Assembly (NCBI GenBank): GCA_964370085.1 | Contig: CAYJHI010000007.1 | Span: 1-30,572 of the forward strand | Direction: 5' to 3' | Length of the DNA: 30,572 bases | Source: CARZYU01 sp964370085 | Lineage (GTDB): Bacteria > Bacillota_I > Bacilli_A > RF39 > UBA660 | Part shown: positions 6,760 to 13,768 of the stretch, one piece after another | Numbering within the stretch: position 1 is the first letter of the stretch | Layout: every line of letters starts with the position of its first letter | Notes under the pieces: generated by a model | What the model saw: only the letters and a program-made list of their open reading frames with translations | Database searches by the model: none | Told to the model about the DNA's origin: nothing | Position numbers and translations under genes: made by a program

Positions 6760-7608
6760 TTATTGGTGTCTAAAATAGAAAGTATTTAAGTACTCTTTTA
6801 CTTTTTCTTTTATGGCTTTTTCTCCACTAGAAATTATCTTTCTCGGATCATAAACCGCTTCATTTTCTTGTATAAAACCTCTTAATGCTTTATTCCATAC
6901 TGATTGTAGTTCCGTATTGACATTTAATTTGCATATACCATTATCTATAGCTTTATTTACTAAATCATACGGTATCCCAGAACCACCATGTAGTACTAAT
7001 GGAATATTTAACTTTTGACTTATTTCTTGCATTCTTTCAAAATTTAGTTTTGGTTCACCTTTATAGAAACCATGAACACTTCCTAGTGCTGGTGCCATAC
7101 TATCAATTTGTGTTGCTTTATATAATTCTTCACATTCATTAACATCTGCATAATAAATTTCTGCTGCTACTCCATCTTCGTCTCCACCAACGCGTCCTAA
7201 TTCTGTTTCAACTGTTACATTGTTTGCCTTGGCATATTCTACTACTTCTTTTGTAATTCTTTTATTCTCTTCAAATGGCAGTTTTGAACAATCTATCATA
7301 ACTGAAGTAAATCCTGAATCGATGGCTTTTTTACAACTTTCATAACTTGACCCGTGATCCAAATGAGTTACTACTGGTACTGTAATATTTAAGTTTTCTA
7401 TTAACCCTTGTACCATCATAGTTATTGTTTTATATCCACCCATATATTTTGCAGCGCCTTCACTGACACCTAAAATAACAGGAGCATTCATTTCCTGGCA
7501 TTGTTCTAAAATAAATTTAGTCCATTCTAAATTATTTATATTGAATTGCATTACTGCTCTTTTTTCGATTTTAGCAGTTTCTAATAGTTCTTTACTATTT
7601 ACTAACAT
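6760..7608 (-). CDS. fba: Class II fructose-bisphosphate aldolase
   Basis: This zinc-dependent aldolase splits fructose 1,6-bisphosphate into dihydroxyacetone phosphate and glyceraldehyde 3-phosphate in glycolysis. In 282 residues it shows THLDHGS (81-87; catalytic Asp84, zinc His85), GSVHGFYKGEPKL (zinc His179), LVLHGGSGIP (zinc His207) and the phosphate-binding LNVNTELQ. A tagatose-bisphosphate aldolase of the same family cannot be fully excluded, but the length and neighbours fit FbaA. The ATG chosen follows GGGTGA at four bases. An in-frame ATG seven codons upstream falls inside the -10 box (TATGAT) and cannot be the start of this transcript. murA follows without a terminator. Confidence 0.93.
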   Translation of the reverse strand: MLVNSKELLETAKIEKRAVMQFNINNLEWTKFILEQCQEMNAPVILGVSEGAAKYMGGYKTITMMVQGLIENLNITVPVVTHLDHGSSYESCKKAIDSGFTSVMIDCSKLPFEENKRITKEVVEYAKANNVTVETELGRVGGDEDGVAAEIYYADVNECEELYKATQIDSMAPALGSVHGFYKGEPKLNFERMQEISQKLNIPLVLHGGSGIPYDLVNKAIDNGICKLNVNTELQSVWNKALRGFIQENEAVYDPRKIISSGEKAIKEKVKEYLNTFYFRHQ

Positions 7609-7624
7609 AATATCACCCAATATA

Positions 7625-7653
7625 ATCATAGATAAATATTGCTATAAAGTCAA
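7625..7653 (-). promoter_or_regulatory. Vegetative promoter of fba(-murA)
   Basis: The minus strand reads TTGACT, 17 bases, TATGAT, a close SigA match. The predicted start is the first G of the GGGTGA ribosome binding site, so the leader is about ten bases. Confidence 0.72.
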
Positions 7654-7661
7654 ATAAAACA

Positions 7662-7690
7662 GTGTTTTTTAGTGTAAATTTTGGTATATT
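7662..7690 (+). promoter_or_regulatory. Promoter of the plus-strand unknown gene
   Basis: An extended -10 (TGGTATATT) lies 17 bases after a poor -35 (GTGTTT). The predicted start at 7697 is the first G of the GGTGA site. It is back to back with the fba promoter, with the two -35 regions eight bases apart. Confidence 0.5.
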
Positions 7691-7706
7691 TAAATTGGTG
7701 ATGACG

Positions 7707-8186
7707 ATGGACAAAAAAATATTGAATGGATATAAATGTATTAATAAGGATTTTAGTAATCGTTATAGAACAATTACCTATGAAATAGGGAAAAAATATG
7801 TAGTTGACGGACCTTTATCTTTTGGAAATAGAGGTAATGGTTTTCATTTTACAACTTATATGGAAGATTGTTTTAGATATTTTAATAATAAAGAATCTAT
7901 TTTATGCGAAGTGATTGGTAGTGGAAATATTTTAATGTTTGATGATGACTATTATGGTTATTATGATATGGCCGTATCTAGTGAATTAGAAATACTGAGA
8001 CTTATTTCTAACGAAGAAATTTTGAATAACGTTTTAAAAATGCCAGTTCATCGTAGAATTAAATTTTTAGCGACTTTTGAATTGAGTGTAGAGGATGCTT
8101 TATTTTTAGAACCTCATTTAACTTCAAGAGAAGACCTTATTTATTTACAAAATCAAGTTAATAGCAAATATTATGTGAAAAAATAG
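7707..8186 (+). CDS. Conserved hypothetical protein, resembles DUF7666-type proteins
   Basis: I do not recognise a function. The 159 residues are soluble, with no signal peptide or membrane segment. The N-terminal half has the layout of DUF7666-type proteins known mainly from phages and mobile elements: GYKCINKDF, then TYEIGKKY, a GNGFHF turn followed by DCFRYFNN, then CEVIGSGN and an acidic DDDYYGYYD stretch before SSELEILRLIS. That resemblance is from memory and needs a profile search. ATG at 7707 is chosen because GGTGA lies five bases before it; an ATG six bases earlier is in the same frame but overlaps the site. It is the only plus-strand gene in the left part of the window. Its last 16 bases overlap the end of mntP on the other strand. 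Confidence 0.7.
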   Translation: MDKKILNGYKCINKDFSNRYRTITYEIGKKYVVDGPLSFGNRGNGFHFTTYMEDCFRYFNNKESILCEVIGSGNILMFDDDYYGYYDMAVSSELEILRLISNEEILNNVLKMPVHRRIKFLATFELSVEDALFLEPHLTSREDLIYLQNQVNSKYYVKK

Positions 8187-8707
8187 TATAGCGATAAGAA
8201 CAGAAGTAATACAAAACCAATTACAAGAGATGTTTTTCCACAATTTTTATGGAAAAATCGGCCTATTTGTATTCCTAAATATGTTAATCCACAACTAATA
8301 GTGGAAAAAACGATTCCGCTTAGTACGATATTTTTATTCATTAAACCTAGTCCTACTCCAACTGATAAACTATCTAAACTAACACTTAAGGCAAATAACA
8401 AATACGTGATGGGCGAAAGAAGCATTTTTATTGGTTCTTCTTTTTTTATTGAAATTAGCATTTGTAGTGACAGAAATAGAAATATAACTCCTAGTATTAA
8501 ATGGTGATAAACCATAAATTTGGCACTTAAGGCATTGCCAATTACACTTCCAATAATAGGCATAAAAAAATGATATACTCCTACTGTTATACTTAAAATT
8601 ATACTTTTTTTCTTGGTGATTTTCATTGTGCCATATATGAAAGATAGTGACATAGCATCCATTGATAATGCTAGTCCTATTAGTACATTGGTATAAAAAA
8701 AAGTCAT
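8171..8707 (-). CDS. mntP: Manganese efflux pump MntP family
   Basis: This is a small membrane protein of 178 residues with six hydrophobic segments, made of two repeated halves. Each half starts with a conserved acidic motif: ALSMDAMSLS (Asp17) and ALSVSLDSLSVGVGLGL. This is the MntP (formerly DUF204) signature; characterised members export Mn2+. The ATG follows AGGAGG at five bases, 18 bases after the spoIIR stop with no terminator between, so it is likely cotranscribed with spoIIR. In B. subtilis the MntP homologue ywlD is also close to spoIIR, so the link is old. No yybP-ykoY-type manganese riboswitch is visible upstream. The 3' end overlaps the convergent gene. Confidence 0.88.
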   Translation of the reverse strand: MTFFYTNVLIGLALSMDAMSLSFIYGTMKITKKKSIILSITVGVYHFFMPIIGSVIGNALSAKFMVYHHLILGVIFLFLSLQMLISIKKEEPIKMLLSPITYLLFALSVSLDSLSVGVGLGLMNKNIVLSGIVFSTISCGLTYLGIQIGRFFHKNCGKTSLVIGFVLLLFLSLYYFFT

Positions 8708-8725
8708 AAATACCTCCTGTTAATT

Positions 8726-9256
8726 TTATGACTTAAAGCTATCAATTATTTCTTTTATAAAAAAGCGATATTCTGTTTCTTCTTTATTATCCTCATCTTC
8801 TTCTAACAGGCATAGTGGTGGGAATAAAACACACCAAAAGTTATCTCCTGTTCCCTGTCCTAAAGTTATGACTATTGATTCATAGTATCCTTCTTCATAT
8901 ATAACACCTTTATAATTCTTTTCCGGAAAATAGTTTAATCCATAATTTACATTTACTTCTTGATTAATATCATTAACTACTACTGTATCTTCGATAACAG
9001 CTTCTACTCCTTCTAATTTGTTTGATAGTAAATATCTTGCTTCTTCGATAGAATCTGCATTTTTAATAATATTTGCTATTTGTTCTTCTGTCTCTTCCTT
9101 TATTAATTCTTTATATACTAAATCTATTTCTTGATTACTATTAGGAATAACTCTTAATCGTATTGCTTCTTTTGGAATAAGCACCTCTTCTTGTTGTTTA
9201 TTCATTACCATTACTGCAATTATTATGGCTAGTCCTATTAATATTACTTTTTGCAT
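8726..9256 (-). CDS. spoIIR: Stage II sporulation protein R
   Basis: SpoIIR is the forespore-made, secreted signal that triggers SpoIIGA to process pro-SigE in the mother cell. The 176 residues carry an N-terminal signal or anchor (about 2-18), the IRLRVIPNSN motif (31-40), NYGLNYFPEKNYKG, and the diagnostic GTGDNFWCVLFPPLCLLE near the C terminus with its two Cys. The ATG chosen has AGGTGG seven bases upstream; an in-frame ATG six codons earlier lies in the hairpin loop and has no site. The ribosome binding site is the 3' arm of a ten-pair hairpin with prmC-side sequence, which may block translation of read-through mRNA. The order prfA-prmC-spoIIR is conserved with B. subtilis. Confidence 0.93.
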   Translation of the reverse strand: MQKVILIGLAIIIAVMVMNKQQEEVLIPKEAIRLRVIPNSNQEIDLVYKELIKEETEEQIANIIKNADSIEEARYLLSNKLEGVEAVIEDTVVVNDINQEVNVNYGLNYFPEKNYKGVIYEEGYYESIVITLGQGTGDNFWCVLFPPLCLLEEDEDNKEETEYRFFIKEIIDSFKS

Positions 9257-9259
9257 ATT

Positions 9260-9291
9260 AAAACCACCTTTCATTATATGTAGGTGGTTTT
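9260..9291 (-). promoter_or_regulatory. Hairpin that sequesters the spoIIR ribosome binding site, with a -10-like loop
   Basis: AAAACCACCT and AGGTGGTTTT form a perfect ten-pair stem with a 12-base loop. The 3' arm contains the spoIIR AGGTGG site. The loop with its flanks contains CATATAATG, a -10-like element; initiation there would omit the 5' arm and leave the site free. It may also act as a weak prmC terminator, but it has no T run beyond the stem. Confidence 0.6.
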
Positions 9292-9300
9292 TAATTTCTA

Positions 9301-10128
9301 TTATACTAAATTGTGAAAGACAAATACCATTCTATTTCGACCTTGTAAATCTTGTTCTACTTTGATTACAACATCTTTTAAATGAGTATTTATTAATTTT
9401 ATCATCATTTCTTTTTGATCATATCCAATTTCAAATGCTAGTAAATAACTATCTTTCACATGAGACTGAACATTTTTAATTATTTTTTCATAACAGTCCA
9501 TTCCTGTTTCTCCTGCAAATAAAGCTAGATGTGGTTCATTTTCTTTAACAATATCTTCTATCATTCCATTACTAGCTATATATGGTGGATTGGAGATAAT
9601 AACATCATATTTATCGGTTACTTTCTCAAACATATCACTTTCAATAAAGTTCACTTCTTGATTTTGTTCTTTTGCATTTATTTTTGCAACTTCTAAAGCC
9701 TTTGGACTTATATCTAATAAAGTAACATTACTATTATGATGTTTTCTTTTTAAAGTTAGTCCAATAACACCACTACCAGTACCTAAGTCAATTATATCCA
9801 CAGTTTTTTGTGGAAAAAACTTTTTTATATATTCTAATGTTTTTTCTACTAATAACTCTGTTTCAAATCTCGGAATCAGAACATTTTCGTTTATATGAAA
9901 TGACTGACCATAAAAGTTAACATGTCCTATTACATATTGTAACGGTTTGTTTTCTCTAATAGCTTCTATTTCTTTTTTAAATAACTGTTCTTTTTCTAAT
10001 GGAACTTCTTGGTCTAAGTAATTGTAGACTTCTAATGGTGACATAGATAATAAATCTGATAGTAATAAGCGACTTTGATCACTATGTATTTTGCTCTTTC
10101 CATAGGCTAATAGTTCACTAATTGTCAC
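9301..10128 (-). CDS. prmC: Release factor glutamine methyltransferase
   Basis: PrmC methylates the Gln of the GGQ motif in RF1 and RF2 using S-adenosylmethionine. The 275 residues have the helical N-terminal domain (about 1-80), the SAM-binding DLGTGSGVIGL (114-124), LLDISPKAL (137-145) and the catalytic NPPY (180-183). The start codon is GTG, preceded by AAGGAG at six bases. It overlaps the last 11 bases of prfA in another frame, the usual translational coupling of enzyme and substrate genes. The long hairpin before spoIIR begins ten bases after the stop codon. Confidence 0.95.
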   Translation of the reverse strand: MTISELLAYGKSKIHSDQSRLLLSDLLSMSPLEVYNYLDQEVPLEKEQLFKKEIEAIRENKPLQYVIGHVNFYGQSFHINENVLIPRFETELLVEKTLEYIKKFFPQKTVDIIDLGTGSGVIGLTLKRKHHNSNVTLLDISPKALEVAKINAKEQNQEVNFIESDMFEKVTDKYDVIISNPPYIASNGMIEDIVKENEPHLALFAGETGMDCYEKIIKNVQSHVKDSYLLAFEIGYDQKEMMIKLINTHLKDVVIKVEQDLQGRNRMVFVFHNLV

Positions 10129-11185
10129 TATCTTCTCCTTGAAGTTTTCTCTTTTGATCTTCCATAGTTAAAGCTTCAATAATATCTCCTAAATCTCCAT
10201 CCATAACACGATCTAAGTTCTTAGTTGTATATCCTATACGATGATCTGTTACTCTGTTTTGTGGATAGTTGTATGTTCTTATTTTCTCAGAACGATCTCC
10301 TGTTCCAACCTTACTTCTTCTAGTTGATCCTTCTTTTTCTTCTTGTTCCCTAATGTGTAACTCGTAAAGACGCGCTGTCAAAATTTTCATAGCCTGTTCT
10401 TTATTTTGAATTTGGCTTCTTTCATTTTGACAAGTTACTACTGTGTTAGTAGGTAAGTGTGTAATTCGAACAGCACTATCAGTTGTATTAACACTTTGTC
10501 CTCCTGCTCCACTTGAACGGAAAATGTCAATTCTTAAATCTGCTTGTTTGATTTCTACATCTACAGTTTCTGCTTCTGGCATAACAACTACTGTTGCTGT
10601 TGATGTTTGTAGTCGTCCGTTTGACTCAGTTACAGGTACCCTTTGAACTCTATGTGATCCACTTTCGTATTTAAACATACTATAGGCGCGATCTCCTTTA
10701 ATCATAAATTCAATTTGAGAGAAACCTCCCATTTCGCCTTCTAAAGCATTGTATAGTTCACATTTTAAACCTTGTTTTTCGGCATATCTTGTGTACATAC
10801 GGTATAAATCTCCTGCAAAAATATTAGCTTCATCTCCACCTGCTGCACCTCTAATTTCAACAATAACATTTTTATCGTCATTAGGGTCCTTAGGTAATAA
10901 AAGAATTTCAAAACGTCCTTCTATTTCTGTTTTTTCTGCTTCTAAAACTTTTATTTCTTCTTTTGCCATTTCTGCAAAATCTGGTTCCTTAGCCATTTCT
11001 TTAGCAGCATCTATCTCTTCTAATACTTTTTTAAATCGACGATAAACTGTTACTACTTCCTCTAAGTTTGATAATTCCTTTGACAATGTCATAGTTTTTT
11101 TTATATCACTTAATACTTCTTGTGATGATAATTGTTTTTCTATTTCTATATATTTTTGTTCGGTTACTTCTAATCTCTCGATCAC
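10118..11185 (-). CDS. prfA: Peptide chain release factor 1
   Basis: RF1 reads UAA and UAG stop codons and triggers peptide release on the ribosome. The 355 residues contain the codon-recognition tripeptide PVT (184-186, in VQRVPVTES), the catalytic GGQ (228-230, in SSGAGGQSVN) and the domain 2/4 core, for example EIRGAAGGDEANIFAGDLYRM. The start is GTG (MIERLEVTEQ), preceded by GGAAGGTG at five to six bases. An extended -10 promoter stands in the short gap after the rpoE terminator. prmC follows with an 11-base overlap. RF1 together with TAA, TAG and TGA as stops in this window is consistent with the standard code. Confidence 0.96.
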   Translation of the reverse strand: MIERLEVTEQKYIEIEKQLSSQEVLSDIKKTMTLSKELSNLEEVVTVYRRFKKVLEEIDAAKEMAKEPDFAEMAKEEIKVLEAEKTEIEGRFEILLLPKDPNDDKNVIVEIRGAAGGDEANIFAGDLYRMYTRYAEKQGLKCELYNALEGEMGGFSQIEFMIKGDRAYSMFKYESGSHRVQRVPVTESNGRLQTSTATVVVMPEAETVDVEIKQADLRIDIFRSSGAGGQSVNTTDSAVRITHLPTNTVVTCQNERSQIQNKEQAMKILTARLYELHIREQEEKEGSTRRSKVGTGDRSEKIRTYNYPQNRVTDHRIGYTTKNLDRVMDGDLGDIIEALTMEDQKRKLQGEDSDN

Positions 11186-11209
11186 CTAAATCACCTTCCT
11201 GTCGTTAAG

Positions 11210-11238
11210 ATTATATCATATTTCCTTTTAAAATTAAA
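11210..11238 (-). promoter_or_regulatory. Promoter of prfA-prmC
   Basis: An extended -10 (TGATATAAT) on the minus strand follows a weak -35 (TTTAAT) at 17 bases. The predicted start near 11203 leaves a leader of about 17 bases. Confidence 0.6.
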
Positions 11239-11239
11239 G

Positions 11240-11257
11240 AAAAAGTAGTTTCCTACT
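11240..11257 (-). terminator. Rho-independent terminator of the ywiB-argS-rpoE operon
   Basis: AGTAG and CTACT pair over a GAAA tetraloop, followed by five T on the minus strand. The TAG stop of rpoE is part of the 5' arm. Confidence 0.78.
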
Positions 11258-11693
11258 CTTCTAATTCTAATTCATCTTCATCGATAATAACTAAATCTTT
11301 TAAATCATCATCTTTATCATCTAATTCATCATTATCAACGTGATCAACATTGTCATAATGATCTTCATCTATTTCTTCTTCGTGTTCTTCTTCATGGTCT
11401 TCTTCTATTTCTTCTTCTTCATCTGTTATAATAATAACCTTATCTGAAGTATGTCTTTCTCTTAAATCCCATGTCCCATCCTCTAACATTACAAATCTTT
11501 TATCTGTAGCTAAAGCTGTATAAAAATCTGCTATTTTAGACTCTATAGTACTTTCTGGTAATTCTAATAATTTAATAATTTGTTTAAATATTTCAAGTGT
11601 GTTTTGTTTTGCTTTATCTTCTACTATAAGATATGCGATATCCTTATTTGGTAATAATTCTAACTCATCTTTAGTCATTTTTTTAATACTCAT
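11253..11693 (-). CDS. rpoE: DNA-directed RNA polymerase delta subunit
   Basis: Delta is a small RNA polymerase subunit found in Bacilli that speeds recycling of the enzyme and weakens unstable open complexes. The 146 residues split into a folded HARE-HTH N-terminal domain (about 1-90, with VEDKAKQNTLEIFKQI and FVMLEDGTWDLRERH) and a disordered tail made almost wholly of Asp and Glu (about 91-146), as in known delta proteins. GGAGG lies four bases before the ATG and overlaps the argS stop codon, so rpoE is the last gene of the operon. Its presence is good evidence for a Bacilli-type organism. Confidence 0.92.
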   Translation of the reverse strand: MSIKKMTKDELELLPNKDIAYLIVEDKAKQNTLEIFKQIIKLLELPESTIESKIADFYTALATDKRFVMLEDGTWDLRERHTSDKVIIITDEEEEIEEDHEEEHEEEIDEDHYDNVDHVDNDELDDKDDDLKDLVIIDEDELELEE

Positions 11694-11701
11694 TTGTCCT
11701 C

Positions 11702-13318
11702 CTACATCTTTTCATAAGCATCTACTCCTAATAGAGTTAATGCATTTTTTATTGTTATTCTAACTGCTGAGATTAACAGCAATCTTTCTTTTGTCCATTT
11801 CTCATCATCAGTTACTATTTTCTCTTTAGCATAGTAGCTATGAAAAGCAGTTGCTAATTCATAAACATAATTCGCTATATGATGAGCCTCTCTTTTAGAA
11901 GCAGCTCTTTCTACCGTTTCTTGGAAGATATATAGTTTTGTTAACATATTATATGCTGATTCAGAATTAATTGTGGTAAATTCTTCTATATCACTATAAT
12001 CTATATTCTTGTTATCATTTAAAATAGAACTAATTCTTGCGTGGGCATAATTAATATAATAAACAGGATTTTCATTTGATTTTTTAACTGCTACATCTAA
12101 ATCAAAATCCATTTGACTATCTAGGCTGTGAGATACAAAGAAATATCTTAATGCATCTTTTCCTACTTCTTCAAACAATTCCATTATAGTTACAGCATTA
12201 CCTGTTCTTTTACTCATTTTTAATTCTTGGCCATCTTTTATTAAACGAACCATTTGTAAGATACCCACATTAACTTTTTCACTATCATACCCTAGTATTT
12301 GTAGTGATGCTTTTAATCTAGCTACATATCCATGATGATCTGCTCCTAAAATATCAATTAAAGTATCATATCCTCGTGAATATTTATTTATATGATATGC
12401 AATATCGGGTAATAAATAAGTATTATTTCCATCTTGCTTGATTAAAACTCTGTCTTTTTCGTCACCATAGTCTGTTGTTTTAAGGAATAATGCTCCTTCA
12501 GAGGTATATGTTTTACCTGTTTCTTTTAATAAGTTTAGTGTTTTATCTACATATCCTTCTTCATAAATTGCTGTTTCACTAGACCATACATCGAAGTTAA
12601 CATCAACTTTAGATAAATCTTCTTTTATTTGATCAAGTAATATTTTTAATCCATATTCTTTAAAAAACTTAATATCTTTATCTTTAGCAGTATCATTATA
12701 CTCTTCTTGTAATTTTTTAGCAATAGTAATAATTTCTTTCCCGTGGTATCCACCTTCTGGCATTTCCTGTTCTTTTCCTAGTAAATTAAGATATCTTGTT
12801 TGAATTGATATTCCTAAATTATTCATTTGATTACCAGCATCATTAATGTAATATTCTTTTGTTACATCGTATCCTGCAAACTTTAAAACTCTTGCAAGTG
12901 AATCTCCACAAGCTGCACCTCTAGCATGGCCTAAATGAAGAATTCCTGTTGGATTAGCACTAACAAATTCAAGATTTAGCGTTATTCCTTTAAATTTATC
13001 GCTTTTTCCATAGTCTTCTTTTTCTTTTAAAACTTTTAATATATTTTCAAAAAGATAATCTTTTTTTACAATGAAGTTTATAAAACCAGGATTAGCAATA
13101 GAAATATCTTCATAATTGTCTCTTTCAATATTGTCTATTATTTCTTCTGCAATCAATTTAGGATTTTTTCCTAGTAACTTTGTTAGTCGCATAGCGATAT
13201 TACTAGAATAGTCACCATTTTCCTTGTTTTTTGGTATTTCTACATTGATTTCATCTTCAAAATTAATATTAAGTCTCTTTAATGCATTTAGAATATCTGT
13301 TTCAATATTTTTTTTCAT
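11702..13318 (-). CDS. argS: Arginyl-tRNA synthetase
   Basis: ArgRS charges tRNA-Arg with arginine in the cytoplasm. This class I enzyme of 538 residues has the N-terminal tRNA-binding domain (about 1-85), the HIGH-type motif HLGHA (128-132), the KMSKR loop (367-371) and a C-terminal DALR anticodon-binding domain that starts near NYAHARISSIL. Two consecutive ATG codons follow the ywiB stop; the second is chosen because AAGGAG is six bases before it (only three before the first). The gene follows ywiB without a gap and rpoE follows it at once, so ywiB-argS-rpoE is one operon, as in B. subtilis. Confidence 0.95.
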   Translation of the reverse strand: MKKNIETDILNALKRLNINFEDEINVEIPKNKENGDYSSNIAMRLTKLLGKNPKLIAEEIIDNIERDNYEDISIANPGFINFIVKKDYLFENILKVLKEKEDYGKSDKFKGITLNLEFVSANPTGILHLGHARGAACGDSLARVLKFAGYDVTKEYYINDAGNQMNNLGISIQTRYLNLLGKEQEMPEGGYHGKEIITIAKKLQEEYNDTAKDKDIKFFKEYGLKILLDQIKEDLSKVDVNFDVWSSETAIYEEGYVDKTLNLLKETGKTYTSEGALFLKTTDYGDEKDRVLIKQDGNNTYLLPDIAYHINKYSRGYDTLIDILGADHHGYVARLKASLQILGYDSEKVNVGILQMVRLIKDGQELKMSKRTGNAVTIMELFEEVGKDALRYFFVSHSLDSQMDFDLDVAVKKSNENPVYYINYAHARISSILNDNKNIDYSDIEEFTTINSESAYNMLTKLYIFQETVERAASKREAHHIANYVYELATAFHSYYAKEKIVTDDEKWTKERLLLISAVRITIKNALTLLGVDAYEKM

Positions 13319-13321
13319 CAT

Positions 13322-13660
13322 TTACTCCTTCCATTTTAAGATAAATCCATACGTTTGATTATCTATTTTGTATGTTGTATCTATTTTATTAGTTTCTTTT
13401 ATATATTTAATTACCTCTACATTTATAGGTAACTTTCCTTCTCTTATTAAAAGATAACTATCCTGACTGCCAAAACTTAAATTCAGTTCTTTATCACAGT
13501 CTATTTTTATTAATGTTTTGTTATTAAAATTTAAAAAGTAACTTGCTTTTTCTTCTTCAGAAAACCATTTTATTTCTTCTTTGGTTAAGTATCCTTTAGA
13601 TTTTGTAATAATGGTATTTTCTTTTGTTTTTAATGTCATTTCAACAGTGATTTGTTCCAT
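13322..13660 (-). CDS. ywiB: DUF1934 beta-barrel protein (YwiB)
   Basis: This 112-residue cytoplasmic protein of unknown function is rich in beta strands. It matches DUF1934 (YwiB) by its pattern of short strands, the central NKTLIKIDCDKELNLSFG and the C-terminal YKIDNQTYGFILKWK. In Bacillus and relatives ywiB stands directly before argS, and here the two genes abut. The fold is calycin-like, so small-ligand binding is possible, but no role is established. AAGGA lies seven bases before the ATG. It is the first gene of the operon and has its own promoter. Confidence 0.82.
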   Translation of the reverse strand: MEQITVEMTLKTKENTIITKSKGYLTKEEIKWFSEEEKASYFLNFNNKTLIKIDCDKELNLSFGSQDSYLLIREGKLPINVEVIKYIKETNKIDTTYKIDNQTYGFILKWKE

Positions 13661-13690
13661 ATTTAGTTCCTTCTTAAATTTCTAACTTGC

Positions 13691-13719
13691 ATTATAGCAC
13701 ATCTATTTAAAAGAGTACA
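13691..13719 (-). promoter_or_regulatory. Promoter of ywiB-argS-rpoE
   Basis: An extended -10 (TGCTATAAT) on the minus strand follows a poor -35 (TGTACT) at 17 bases. The predicted start is near 13684, with a leader of about 24 bases. Confidence 0.6.
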
Positions 13720-13745
13720 TATTTTTTTTGCTTTTTTTCATACTA
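13717..13745 (+). promoter_or_regulatory. Candidate forespore-sigma (SigG-like) promoter of the class A PBP gene
   Basis: ACATA, 17 bases, CATACTA. The -10 fits the SigG pattern CATNHTA at every position and the -35 fits GYATR at four of five. Spacing and -10 are nearly the same as upstream of spoIIQ. A TATAGA a few bases downstream could be a SigA -10, but it would start transcription after the ribosome binding site. Confidence 0.4.
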
Positions 13746-13768
13746 ACTATAGAAAGGTTGATTTTATT

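Noticed and set aside
7627..7629. Upstream in-frame ATG as the fba start
   Set aside because: It lies inside the -10 box TATGAT and has no ribosome binding site; the ATG at 7608 has GGGTGA in place.
9260..9291. The spoIIR leader hairpin as a plain prmC terminator
   Set aside because: Its only T run is the four bases within the stem, unlike the five to nine T of the other terminators; regulation of spoIIR translation is the better explanation, though weak termination is not excluded.
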